Positions 23,555 through 34,657 of a stretch of DNA of 54,003 nucleotides are shown piece by piece (positions within the stretch are counted from its first letter, which is position 1; every line of letters begins with the position of its first letter). This DNA comes from Antrodiella citrinella (Eukaryota; Basidiomycota; Agaricomycetes; Polyporales; Steccherinaceae): positions 1-54,003 of the forward strand of contig SGPM01000178.1 in the NCBI GenBank assembly GCA_004802725.1, given 5' to 3'. Below the pieces are notes generated by a model that saw only the letters and a list, made by a program, of their open reading frames with translations, searched no databases and had not been told where the DNA came from. A program made the translations under genes and the position numbers.

Positions 23555-24909
23555 TCATACTGCATCCTCTCCAATCTTGACCTCATCCAACTCATAGGCG
23601 GTACCGGCAGAGTCGGGGTTGTCTTCATCATCCGAGTGGTCATTTGGTTGGGACAGGATGTCCGGGATCGTACTGATAGCGAGATCAAGCTCTGTGCTGG
23701 TGTATCTAGGCTGAGGACGGCAGCCCTGCCGCCGCCCTGAATTCCTATGCTGAGTGGGATACACAGTAAAGCGAATAGAGCCCAACGTCTCGTCAGTGAC
23801 GGAAGACATCTCCAGGTCCTTGATGAGACCGAGCTTGAGCTGTCGGTAGACTTTACATGCCATCGCGTTCTGCAGAATGACATTAAGAGGGGAGAACATG
23901 GCGCGATAGACCGGCGGGACGGAGGGTATGAGGATAACTGTAGCGGCGACGATGTTCACTCCGACGGTAGCCCTGTCGATGGGGAAACAATAGAAAATTA
24001 ATACGATAGTATCAAAAACTAGCTGAGCGCAGACATACATATAGTACAATTGCCCGCTCTGCAGGACTATCTTGGACATTGACCCTAGACCATTTCCACG
24101 CAAAAACATCTTGATGCGAGCGGACCACGTACTCGCTAGTGAGAACGTCGTGAGACGCACAGTGATAGACAGGTATACAAGGGTATCGTGCACCGCCGAG
24201 ATGGTCATGCCGATTGAAACGTCTGCTGGGACCTTGGTGGGAATGCAATATTTCGTTGTCCCGATGTGTAGACCGTCCACAGAGAAGGGCGCGACCATAG
24301 AAGAGCCAAAGATGGCGAGCCAAAGCACGACAAAGAATCCAACGACGTAGCGATTTTGGTTGAAGACAGCGCGTACGCGGAAAATGAAAAGCAAGCAGTT
24401 CAAAGGGAGGGCCAAGGCTGCAAAGCTGCCGATGACTTTGGCCAGTGTATGACAGTTGTTGACCGGAGATGCTGTTCGTACACCTGGTATGAAATCCCCT
24501 CTTCATGCATGAGCAAGGGCGGCTACTCACCGACGAAGCAGAATGCAGTCATAGCAAAGCCTCCAGTGGTGATTCTAGGAGACTGCGTCAGACCTGAACA
24601 TAAATGTGAGAGGCTCGTGGTTCTCACCTCGCCAACACGTAAACCACATCAGACAACTTCCTGAATCTTGAACGCACGATCATGCGGTATTCTTCTTGCA
24701 GACACGTCGCTACGTCCCACAGCCATGCCTAGTAATGCAACAGAGTCACAGAAGCATCGTCAGCCATAACGTGAACACGAAGATTCGAATCCGGTACTCA
24801 CACCAAGTGCTGCGGCCCAGACATACCTGCAGATCTCCAGGTGCCGTGCCAACGTAGGAGGCAGAAAAGCGAGAGGCGTGGTGGGATTAGGCAACGTTAC
24901 GTTGGACAT
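23555..24909 (-). CDS. Multi-pass membrane protein of basidiomycete type
   Basis: Hypothetical integral membrane protein. Read on the minus strand from ATG 24909 (MSNVTLPNPTTPLAF), exons encode HLEICRYVWAAALG, then AWLWDVATCLQEEYR, a segment with VVYVLAR then TTGGFAMTAFCFV, and from 24415 one long exon. The long exon carries hydrophobic helices including ALPLNCLLFIFRVRAVF, YVVGFFVVLWLAIFGSSM, VSIGMTISAVHDTLVYLSI, YMYVCAQLVFDTIVLIFY and VNIVAATVILIPSVPPVYRAM, so roughly six or seven spans in all. It ends in an acidic soluble tail rich in Asp, Ser and Pro. The pattern resembles the large family of seven-helix membrane proteins expanded in Agaricomycetes, whose function is unknown. It is not a recognisable pheromone receptor. 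Introns have normal GT-AG ends (for example GTGAGTACC...TACTAG near 24800). Confidence 0.65.
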
Positions 24910-25591
24910 CAGGTACTGATGCACTAGCAGTATTTTGCATGGTTCACAGGCTAATAGAATCCTGGGCCGTCCATATTATACTCGCACAGTACGGACACCT
25001 GTTGGTCTATATACTGCACTATCAGATACATCGGACTCGGACAGACGGGATGGAATATTGGTGGTACCAATTATCTTCCGACCTTGATCGACTGGTCGTC
25101 ATAAATATAGGCAAAATTGGGTGACAACGAAGGACAGAGCCCCTTTTTACCAAAATGAAACGGAAACGCGCAAAGGACTTGCTACGGTTGCTTGAGTGGT
25201 CGATTCCGAAGGTTTCTGTCTTGGAATAGATGGTCACGCATGCTGCTGAGAGACTCAGAGGGCACGGTGCATGCGTGCTGAAACAAGCGCTAAGCGCCAC
25301 AGTGTCGCTTCAGACTCCGACCACTTGACGTAGGCACTCAAATTCAAACGAGGGACATACTTACAAATAATGGAATGCGATTAGTGGAAACTTCAAAATA
25401 CATGCGTTATACAGCTACTTCTTTTCTCTATCTGGATCGGATGGCGACATGATCCTCATAAGTTAGGAATACTTAGAAGGAAACAGCGAAGGTGCATGTG
25501 TAGATCAAAGAGCTAAATGAAATGTCCTAGACGAAGTGTTGATGACCGTAATACAAGAAGAATGGGATATAGTGTACGAACGAATGGGATC
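24910..25591. other. Intergenic between membrane protein and deubiquitinase
   Basis: About 680 bp, AT-rich. It should contain the promoter of the membrane-protein gene and the 3' UTR of the deubiquitinase. No coding exon recognised. Confidence 0.45.
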
Positions 25592-28500
25592 TTAGATACG
25601 CTCGTACATGCAAATATATGCCTTGGCTTTCAGTACTTCTTCTAGGGTGGTCAATCGCACGACAGTATCGCTGATGTATGCCCACTGTCGAGGAGGGTGA
25701 CTCTTCCTCTCGTGATGGCTGTGGCCATGGTGTGCAATATCGTCCTCAGATTGGGCGTCTGAGGCAACGGGTGTGGCGTGGTTGGGGTCAGGGGATGTTG
25801 GTGCCGAGTGAGTTGCTCGAGGAGATGGAAGTGCGGTGTACGCGACGTAGTGACCGCCGAGCTGAAAAGTCGACGTCAGACCACGAAAATATACAATTGC
25901 AGAAGCAGACGTACCATGTTTCCGATATGCACGACGACCGCATACAAACGATACATGCAGTTACAATCTTTACTCCTCGCTGGCTTCCGCCGCGACTTGT
26001 CGTGGCTTGATTTTCCAAGTCCAAAGTCCTCTTGCTTCGGCGCCAGGAACGGAGCCAAGTCAAGATGTTCGGGAAACGCGACGAACTCGTCCATCTTCTT
26101 GAATCCAGCAGAGAAAGACATCACAGGCATCTTCGACGTCTGCTGGAATCGCTTGAGATGAACGACCAATATGGGCGGCGGTGTCGCGACCAGATAGCGC
26201 TTGTACATCCTCCGTAATACGACTTGGTGCGAGCGTGGTATGTTAGATGTAGATGTCGATTCGTTTGACTGCACGCGTGACATGTCAGGACGATCAGGGC
26301 GAAGTTTGGCTATCGACGCCCGCGGAGACACTGTGGGCGAATTCGCCAATGAGGATGCTGCCGACGAGGCATCAGAGTACGCCGGCCCAGAGGCATCACT
26401 AGCAGAGCTTTCGAAGCCGTCGTCGGAGCTCTCGCTACTGTCGCCCGTCTTCTTGCTCGACTCGGCCTTGCGCAACCGCTTGACTCGAGGAGGCAACAAT
26501 GTACCGGGCGGACAATCACCCATCGAGCTATCTGGTCGTGATAATGGTACAGTAGGGATACTGTTCGATGGAGGGGCTATAGGCGATTCAGGTGCGGTGG
26601 TGGAGATGGACGGGATGGGGAGACCGCCGAAGGATTGGTGTTGAGGTAAAATAATTGAGGTCGAGGACTTGGACGGCATCGGTTCCATTGTAGTGGGGGC
26701 AGGGAACGTAGACGCAGTATTGGCAAGGAATAGCGAAGATGGCGGTGTCTTGTTTGACAGCACAGGCGTCGAAGCGGAAGAAAGATGAGACAGTTCAGGA
26801 GAGGAATTGACTGAGCTGTCGGGCGCTGGGTCCGGGAAGTCCTTCGCCTTCGGAGACTCGTCTTCGTTGCTTCCATTCTCCTCATCATGGAGAATATTCG
26901 AAGATTGTCGAGGTTCGTATGTGCCATTCGCGATCTTCCAACAACGATGACAGCCTACCATATTATCGCCATCTAATACTTCCACTGAGGTGAAGAGTCG
27001 TAGGCACTCCTCGATGCCTGATAGGAACCCCAGCTTTGTGAGGAACGGCTGCGTTGTAGGCGTGCTTGTTCCTAAGGCTCCAGTTCCAGCGTTGCTCAGA
27101 GCCTGATGTAACAGAGTGAAGGGGTTGGGCGCGGATGGAGGAATATCGGCTAGGATTTGTCGCAGATACGCTGCTTCTTCTCGCGAGGCCTTAGGAGGAC
27201 GTGGGGACTTCGCCCGCTTGTCTACGACAGGATCGCTTGCTAGTCTACGTGTCTCTAGTAGTGGCTGTGGAGTGATTGTTAAAGGGGGGGAGACGAGTGA
27301 CGAACGAATAGGAGACACCGCACGACTTCGGTTCACATCAGAAAAGTCGCCAAGTTCAGAACCGCTGTCGACGATGCCTCTGCGCGAAGATGGTCGCGAG
27401 GAGTCCTTGGAAGCATCGTCGTCCTTTGATGTTTCGGCATCCCGACTGCGGTGGCGATCCATAGACCGACTGAGCCGTTTGCCGGCGTTCTTTCCGCCCA
27501 TTTTCATGGCGACGCTGACTCGACGACCTAGCTTGTTCCAGGAATCCTCCTTTAAGTTTCCTTTATCCTTCTCCTTGTTATCGCGCTCCTCCTTCAAGGC
27601 CTCCTTGTGTGCATTGAGGGAAGCGTCGAAATGCACGCTTTCCTTCACCTCTACCTTGCCGGTCTTGTGCGACTCAGCAATCGGCTTTACTTCCTTCTCT
27701 TTCTCATCATCTTCGTCACCATCTTCGTCAAACGCAGGGGGTAAGCCGTGTGTGCCGTCGGGAGGAGAGATAGCAATAACCGCATTCCGTAACTCATCCT
27801 CGCTTGACCCAGCTTCCGGGCGAGGATGATCGAAGCTCTCTCTCCGAGGGCCTTCGTTAACAGGAACATCCTCGTGTGGGGTCAAATCCATGCTTCGTCT
27901 GACTGGGCTCGCGGGAACAGAGGAAGCGCGTTGCAAAGGGACAGCGCCCACATCCAACTCCTTTGGCCTGAATCGCAGTTTCTTCGCAATCATCTTGAAA
28001 CGATCCCGCTTGCGTTCCTTGACATAATCCTCGGGTTTGATACTGAGGCTGAGATCGTTGAAGTCTTCATACGTGACCGATATCTTCTTGCATTTCTCGC
28101 AGACAAGAATGCTCGCAAGCCGACCTCCGAATAGCATGTCCACAAAGGATTCTAGTTTTTCACTCTCCGCAGGGGAAGCTGATAAGTGTAGTCCAGAACT
28201 TGCAAGGGTGTCGGATCGCTGTGACCCATGCTTGCGCCGTTTGGATTTAGGCTGGGGTTGTCGCTTCTTGATGATCTGCAGAGGAATGTTCGGTAATATG
28301 TAAGATGTAACAGCATGAACAACTTACATCAACTTCCTCCATACGCATTGCATCCAAGAGATGTCTCAGGAATTCGTGCGCATCTTGCTGTTGAAAGTCT
28401 TGGTACTGATCGTACTTGCTGCCAATTGTGGTCAAGACATCTCTGATCACCTCGGTTAGAGCATGAATAACCAGCGCAAGAAAGGTACTCACTTGGGACT

Positions 28501-28944
28501 CATTGATTCTCTCTTCCTGGCATCCTGAACGTCCCAGGCCCGCTGCATAGTGTCAAGCCACACATCTCCGAGTGGCATACCCTCGCACCGGGCCTGCTCA
28601 TGCTGTCCTCCGACACCGTGTCCGTTCGTAAGGAGTGGAGACCTCCTTGAAGTAATAGATGATCCGGCGGTGTCGTGCAATGAGGCATTGACATGTCCCG
28701 AGACAACAAGGTCGTGTAGTGACTGAGTTGCGATCAGCTGCCGATTATAGTTAGGACATTAGCACACTAGTATTCAGACTATAACTGCGGCAGAACGTAC
28801 CCCTTGCAACGTCGAATTCATAAAGCAAGTATTGCCATGGTTGACTAGTCCGGGTGGCAAGCACGCATCCTTCTCTTCCTCCTCTCGCTGCTTTCGAGCC
28901 TTGTATAGATCCTGGGGTGTAGGCGCCTTCTTGTGTTTCAACAT
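25592..28944 (-). CDS. Ubiquitin carboxyl-terminal hydrolase, USP family
   Basis: Cysteine protease that removes ubiquitin from proteins. Start ATG 28944 (MLKHKKAPTPQDLYKARK). The Cys box PGLVNHGNTCFMNSTLQG carries the nucleophile Cys and lies at the end of exon 1. DFQQQDAHEFLRHLLDAM follows (about 28350-28420), then MLFGGRLASILVCEKC with the first Cys pair of the USP zinc-like fingers and a second pair at VGCHRCW (about 26950). A very long Ser/Pro/Lys-rich disordered insert (about 26250-27950) is unusual in size. The second half of the fold is PPPILVVHLKRFQQTS and, after an intron (GTACGT...TTTCAG, 25864-25913), the His box LGGHYVAYTAL, a His-rich loop, WAYISDTVV and the terminal KAYICMYERI. 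The domain order and central insertion recall the UBP16/USP16-45 type. All catalytic boxes are present, so it should be active. Confidence 0.9.
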
Positions 28945-29241
28945 GATGATGGGAATCGTATTGGTTGGGGTATATTCTTGAGGAATCCGCACCGCAGCGA
29001 GAAGAGAAGAACAGCGAATCGAAGGGATGAAACGAGAGAAAGAGAAGAGATAGATAACAGAGAGATGGCAAAATGGAGATATAACACGGACGAGCCTCGC
29101 TCGCGCAGCTTGACCTCCCGATTCTCCTTACTGCCACGTGCGCCGCAGGCACAACAGCTTCGGCAGCCCGAATTGACAAACGAATTACTGCTCTCAAATT
29201 TATGAGAACAACTCCGGACGAGTGGTCGGCATATGTGTACT
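28945..29241. other. Promoter interval upstream of the deubiquitinase
   Basis: Under 300 bp between the deubiquitinase start and the stop of the aminotransferase, both minus strand. It contains an Arg-codon-like GAGA-rich stretch (about 29000-29060), probably leader sequence. Confidence 0.4.
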
Positions 29242-30580
29242 CTACAGCTTCACTAGCAGCTCGCGCAGTTTCTGCAGCACCGCAGCATTCTCAGCTTCAG
29301 AGCCCACCGTGATCCGCAGACAGCCCGCACAGCCCGCCTCGCTGCCCCGGTACCGTACCACAACTCCCTCCTGCTCTGCCAATGTCTTGTAGATGGCATG
29401 CGCACGTCCATTGTCTGGCTGGCCGCTACCATTCCTTTCCAGGACAGGTACGACAACGAAGTTGGCGTCGTTGCCGCCAATGCTCCGCCCGAGCCCAAAT
29501 GAAGCAAGGTCTGCCAGGCCTTCAAGCAACTTGCCGCGAGAGGCGACCAGTTGCGAGACCTTCTCTCGCATTGACGTCACGGCGGAAGGCGCAAGGGCGG
29601 ACAGCGCTAGGGAGGCGGTAGGCGTCGAGATGTTGTATGGCGCCTTGGTATTCATCAAGATCTGTATCAACGCTGGATGGGCGATCGCGATGCCCAATCT
29701 TGTAATGCTCCGTAAGTATTGATGGACGGTAGAGTCATGAGAGGGCACTGACCGGATTGCTGCTAATCCGAAGCTCTTGCTCAATGTCTGCACAACGCAG
29801 ATGTTGGCATACTCTTTGGTCAGGGCAGCGGCACTAGCTTTCTCCCCGCCAAAGTCGATGTAGGCTTCGTCAACAACAATTATGCCCTTGAACTTGTCAT
29901 ACTCAAGTAGCTCCTTGATCACTTGAAGAGGGATCAAAGTACCGGTAGGGTTGCCCGGGGAGCATAGGAAGAGAAGTTTAATTGAGGAGTCTGCGTCGAT
30001 AGCCTTCTTAATCTATGGGCACCATAATCAGCGGCTCTGTTGAGTCATAGGTATTGAGGAAGTCTCACACCTCTATTAATCTAATAGAAAATCTCCCGTG
30101 CTCACCACCTTCACCTTGAACACCGGACAGCTCTAGAGGACACTTGACGACGCCGACATCGTTCACCTGAGCACAGACCGCGTACATCCCGTACGTCGGT
30201 GGTGTCGTCAAGATCTTCTCCTTTCTGGGAGCAACGCATATACGCATGAGAAGGTCTATAACCTCGTCTGAGCCGACTCCAAGGAAGACGTATTCGGGAC
30301 CTGGTAGAGAACGCAGTTCCGCTATCCGGGTCTTGATGTCATCGAAGGTCGGTGATGGGTAGCGGTGTAAATCCATCTGTGCAGCTGGATCGCCCGAGGA
30401 CAAAGGTATGGAGTGACCCAGGGCATTCTCATTCGCGTCTAGCAGAATACCTTCCGAGTAGTCATCTCGGGCGCATCGGTATGGATGCAAGGATAGAATG
30501 TTGGGTCGGATAACACGCTCAATGTCGAAGTGAGCGGGTTTTGTTGGGTATAAATCCGGAGAAAGGCCAAGGATAGTCAT
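29242..30580 (-). CDS. HIS5: Histidinol-phosphate aminotransferase
   Basis: PLP-dependent aminotransferase of histidine biosynthesis, converting imidazole-acetol phosphate and glutamate to histidinol phosphate. Minus strand from ATG 30580 (MTILGLSPDLYPTKPAHF); the conserved part includes RPNILSLHPYRCARDDYS, LLDANENALG, YPSPTFDDIK, FLGVGSDEVIDLLMR, TTPPTYGMYAV, LLFLCSPGNPTGT, IIVVDEAYIDFGG and the PLP-lysine motif CVVQTLSKSFGLAAIRLGI, ending with RITVGSEAEN. Three exons are joined by introns near 30013-30068 and 29697-29753. A likely 5'-UTR intron lies at about 30620-30680 (GTGTAAGTC...TTTCAG). The length fits the fungal family. The divergent promoter shared with the MYND gene has TGACTC cores, which fits cross-pathway amino-acid control. 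Confidence 0.93.
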
Positions 30581-30921
30581 GTCTATCTTGCTCGATGGCC
30601 AAGGTGAGCGTGAGTGGATCTGAAACAACGTTGGTCAAGATTTCTTCCCGTATCATTTCTCCACGGCTGACTTACACAGAAAAACGAACGACGAGTGAAC
30701 GGTGGAAGGAAAGCAGTGGAATGCGAGCCTCATCCAGTGAATCTGACACTGACTCGAACGGATAAGATAAGATGAATGTAAGGGTCGATGTCGATCATAT
30801 TTGCCGAGACAAAGAGATCGGCAGCGTTACGCGAAATGAGGTCGCTGCCCTTCACCTCTTCTTTGACTCCCACCTCTAGGCTCTGAACAACGCGTTTTCT
30901 GACTCAAAAAGACAAGTAAAC
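30581..30921. promoter_or_regulatory. Divergent promoter HIS5 / MYND gene
   Basis: A 341-bp interval between two divergent ATGs. It contains three TGACTC cores on the plus strand at 30750, 30864 and 30900 and a GATAAGATAA double GATA motif at 30761-30770. It also carries the 5'-UTR intron of the aminotransferase. Confidence 0.6.
30900..30906 (+). promoter_or_regulatory. Gcn4/CPC1-type site TGACTCA
   Basis: A perfect TGACTCA palindrome 15 bp before the MYND ATG and about 320 bp upstream of the HIS5 ATG. Two near matches, TGACTCG (30750-30756) and TGACTCC (30864-30870), lie in the same interval. This is the classical target of fungal amino-acid starvation bZIP factors; function here is inferred. 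Confidence 0.5.
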
Positions 30922-33239
30922 ATGCCAGGACCTCGCAGAAAGACCAAGAACAAACCCAGTGCTACCGCAGCAAGTAGCTCTCTAGCTGTTGCCCTTCCAG
31001 ATGCTTTTGTCGAGGAGATAGACGATGTTCAAGGATGGAGAGAGATCGTCAACCTCCTCTGTGACGCGTTCAAACTTCCAGGTATGCTATGAGCCGTGAT
31101 ATGAAATCAACTGGTATTAAGCGTCTTCTAGACATGAGCAGACGTAGTGGACTCAAGAAGATACACGCCAACTTCTCTGAAATTTACCGGAAGATGGATA
31201 AAACCTACACGAAATATTCGGGGAACGAGAAGGTTGTGGGAGGTATCGTAGCTATTTGGGCGAAGATGTGCGTTGACGCGGTGCTCCGAAACCGCCTCGT
31301 TCACGAAGGTAACATGGTTCGCATATGGACGACAAAACTTTGTGCTGAAATCAGAGATAGGACTCATTGACAAGATCATGCCTCTCATGGACATGCGCTC
31401 TACTCGCCTCATCGGGCTGGAGACACTTGCTACAGTCACACACCACGGTGGACTAGAGGTCCGGATCGAAATCGCGAAGCACACACCTACACTTCTTCGT
31501 ATTATGGACGAGTTCCCTGATCATCCCAAGATCAACGAACTTGCCGTCAGCACTATCTCGCACTCAGTTGGCTCTGTCATCAACGAAGAACACCTCGATA
31601 AGGCTCTCGCGCGGAAATTGGACGTTCCCGCCGTTTTAAAACAGGTTCTTGACGCGATGAGGAAGCCCAACGCATCTCTCATACTCGTGGATCATGGGAT
31701 CAGCTTGGTGACCAGTGGCTGCCAACACTGTCATCAAGAAATCAAGGCCTTGCCACCTTTGCTATCTCTTCTCGCGGCCTGCTTGCGCGTCAGCGACATC
31801 AGTGTCCGGTGCAACGCGTTGGCCTCCTTCATCAGGATAAACTCTCCTGGCTCTGAGGAGGAGAACCGGTTTTTTGACCCCCGCAAACTGATGGACGCCG
31901 TTCAACGCCGCTTCCCCGGCCATCTTGTCGATGCCATGATGGACTTTGGAATGCTGCGATGCGAGACCACTCTGCTCGGGAAAACTGCTGGGGACTACCA
32001 GACTGCCATGATGAAATGCGCTCAGGACCACGACTTGCGCACGCTCGGGAAGACGCTGGCAGGGCTCATCGTTCGCACTGAGTTCTCCATCTCAGAAGGC
32101 GGGTTCCAGTCGTACAACGACCGTGGGCAGATGGAGTTCATGGATGTCGGGTTGCCCTTCAAGGCTTGGACGGACTCCTTACCGCATTGCGCCAAGGTTC
32201 TCCGTGACGGAAACCCAACACCTCTCGACTTAGATATGGCCGACATCCTCGACATCAAATTCTACATCCTCCGACAGCGTATCCCGGATGCCATCGCGCA
32301 CGCTCAAGGTGCGATTAAACGCAACCCGCAGGTTGCGTACTTCTACTACGCCATCGGACTGGGTGCCGATACGGCCCAGGCCCTGCGTGCAGTCAAGAAA
32401 GGTCTGAAGGCGAAGCAAACGACTCCCTTCGTGAAATACTACATGCTCTGGCGCGCGATTGTCTCTGCGGGAGACATGGGGGTTACCATGTTGGCAAACG
32501 CGAGGGCTGGAGATCAGGAGTACTCGGAAGGAATCGCCTTCTTGATGTCTGCCTTGGATGACACGAAGGACTTCTTTGACATCGCGCCCCCGGATGCCCG
32601 TCATATGGCAACCATAGTCAACTGGTTCGTGGTTCTCACCCTCGCGATCAAAGGTCCAGAGTTGAGTCCCGATTTGAAGGAATTGGAGGTGAGTACCTTC
32701 CATCAGGGAGGATATGAGACATAAGCTCAATTTGCCGATAGCCTGCGTTCAAGAAGTTGGAGATTGCGCGGCGGATCACGGAGCACATCGGTTTCCCGTA
32801 CAAGAAAACCCAGATGCGTCTCTCGCGCGAGATGATGCTGAGACTCTGGCCCAAGGCCATCAAGGACTTCGTTTCTACAATCACTTATTACGACGCTCTC
32901 TACGACAGTTCCAGCAAGGAACAGCAATCCGTCGCTGGGGCTGAGGATACCCTGGCGGCCTGGCTGGATGAGATATCGCATGATGACGAAGACGGACATT
33001 ACGATACTCACTGCATCCATCCCCGAATCAATTCCAACAGTGTAGAGTTGTACAGGTGCACGTACTGCAGGAATCCCAGCGCTGCGTTGAGGAAATGCAG
33101 CGGCTGCGGTAAAGTCAGGTAAGATGAACGTATGCATTGTGTCTTCCGATAACTGATAACTGTGTCGACCAGGTATTGTGACGGTGCTTGTCAGAAGTCC
33201 CATTGGTTCGAGCATAAGGCGACCTGCAAACCTGCGTAA
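30922..33239 (+). CDS. Helical-repeat protein with C-terminal MYND zinc finger
   Basis: Probable protein-interaction scaffold; function unknown. Starts MPGPRRKTKNKPSATAASS (basic tail). Exons: 30922-31081, about 31132-31307, about 31354-32688 and two short 3' exons; the joins at 31082 and 31308 keep phase. Most of the protein (about 650 aa) is alpha-helical with an ARM/HEAT-like and later TPR-like pattern (RLIGLETLATVTHHGGLEVR, ALAVSTISHSVG-like helices, IPDAIAHAQGAIKRNPQVAYFYYAIGLG). The end is a MYND finger: CTYCRNPSAALRKCSGCG then YCDGACQKSHWFEHKATC, with all eight zinc ligands present, split by an intron at about 33119-33173. Such proteins are common in Agaricomycetes. It diverges from HIS5. 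Confidence 0.85.
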
Positions 33240-33399
33240 GCTACAGCTGTATCTCAGCGTTACACCCTTGCATTCTTGCTGCCCGTCATTCGTGTTAACT
33301 CTCCACGATCGCACAGTGCTTCATCCTTCTGACAAACCCTTGACTCGCATGAATCATTTAAAATGTATTTATTGTACAACATCAGAATTCAAACGTACT
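33240..33399. other. Convergent 3' interval
   Basis: Only 160 bp between the stops of the MYND gene and SWC5, AT-rich around 33350-33375. Both 3' UTRs must be compact. Confidence 0.4.
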
Positions 33400-34311
33400 T
33401 TATCGCCGTCGTTTCGTAGACTTAGTAGCCTCCAGCGCATCTTCCTTACGATCCGCCACCCTCTGCAAGAATTCGACCTTCTCCAAATACCCTCCGCCAC
33501 GGCGGTTCGCCTCGAGTGCATCCTTGACCGGTTCAGCAGTGGACTCAACATGCGATCGCCAATCCATAGCGGATTTGTCCAGCGTTGTCAACTTCTTCGC
33601 TTTCTGTGCTCCTGGAAGTGGGGCTAGGGCGATCTTGGATTTACGAGGTCCAGGTCGTTTCGCTGGTTTCGAGGCGGAGGGTGTTGGTGTCGATGCAGCA
33701 CTTGTATTCGAGGATGGCCCGTCCGCAGTCACCGCAAACTGTGACGAAGGCCCTGCTTCGCCCTTCCCATTATCCGACTCGTGCCACCTTGGCCACTTCT
33801 TGGCCTCTTCTGAATCCTCGGGAACCTCTTTCACTTCCCTAGAGATGTCAGGTTCGTATACGGCTTGTTCTCGCGAACAGAACTTGCAGTAGTACATGGC
33901 AACTCACCTGACTTCCTCCCCAGCAAACCTATAGCGTTTCTCGATCTTGACCATCTTCGATGGCGCCACAGTTGCGTTGACCGCAGGCGCCGATGCAGCG
34001 GAGGACCTAAATTGCTCCCACAATGCCTCTCGCGCCGCCCTTGTGTATCTGTCAGCACAGAAGCCAGTCATTGTTCACAAATTGTGTGCGCACTGTCTTT
34101 GTTCCTCTGTCTCTCCATCATCTGGCCTCGGAGAGCTGGTCCGTTGCCGCTTCGCTTCTCGGTCTCCGTCTGATGATGCACCTGTGTGTCTCTCGATCAG
34201 CTGTCGAGTCTAAGCAGCCGAGAAACGCAGAGAATACAGACTATCGTTGTTTGGGACATACTCAGGATCGTCTTCAGAGTCGCTGGCATCTTCATGCAGT
34301 CGCTGCTCCAT
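33400..34311 (-). CDS. SWC5: SWR1-complex subunit SWC5 (BCNT/CFDP1 family)
   Basis: Chromatin-remodelling subunit needed for H2A.Z deposition. The C-terminal BCNT domain is clear: KLTTLDKSAMDWRSHVES then GGGYLEKVEFLQRVADRK, ending in a basic KSTKRRR tail. Upstream exons give VKIEKRYRFAGEEVR and an acidic N-terminus starting MEQRLHEDASDSEDDPEY (ATG 34311). The central region is Ser/Pro/Lys-rich linker. The exon joins near 33906 and 34070 keep phase. The first intron (about 34207-34257) has no ideal donor: GTATGT gives the wrong phase, while the GT two bases further gives phase 0 with a weak site. So the exact N-terminal junction is uncertain. Length about 260 aa fits the family. Confidence 0.82.
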
Positions 34312-34657
34312 GTTTGTTGGGAACAAGTCGAGCAAGGAGGTGGAGGTAGAGAAGCAACTTATTAGCCGCCCATAATGTGGCGTTGTTATTAGGCTTATTC
34401 CGCTTCTCTCTTCCTCTGTACTCGAACGGGTGAAGAGGAAGTTTATCAGATTCGGAGGTCACGACGATGGAAAAGAGAGATGCGATCACCGCCCTGGAAG
34501 ACGTCTTCGAAGCTCACAAGCGGGAGGTATGCATTCTCTTTGATTATTTGTACATCATATATTCACCTTCTATCAACAACAAGACACTCGAGCACCAAGC
34601 ACACACCGACAAGAGAAAGGGTAACGGCAGAGTGAGGAGTAAAGACCAGCACACCGA
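34312..34657. other. Interval between SWC5 and ProRS
   Basis: About 345 bp: SWC5 promoter and ProRS 3' UTR. A short plus-strand frame begins at 34467 but has no second exon or homologous motif. Confidence 0.4.

Noticed and set aside
24780..24800. tRNA T-loop-like GATTCGAATCC
   Set aside because: It lies at the start of an intron of the membrane-protein gene; no acceptor stem, D-arm or anticodon arm could be formed around it.
27116..27829. 237-aa plus-strand open frame
   Set aside because: Antisense shadow of the Ser/Pro-rich deubiquitinase insert; Ser/Phe/Leu-rich as expected from the complementary codons.
34467..34530. Short plus-strand exon-like frame MEKRDAITALEDVFEAHKRE before a GTATGC donor
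   Set aside because: No matching acceptor exon; downstream DNA is the 3' end of ProRS on the other strand.
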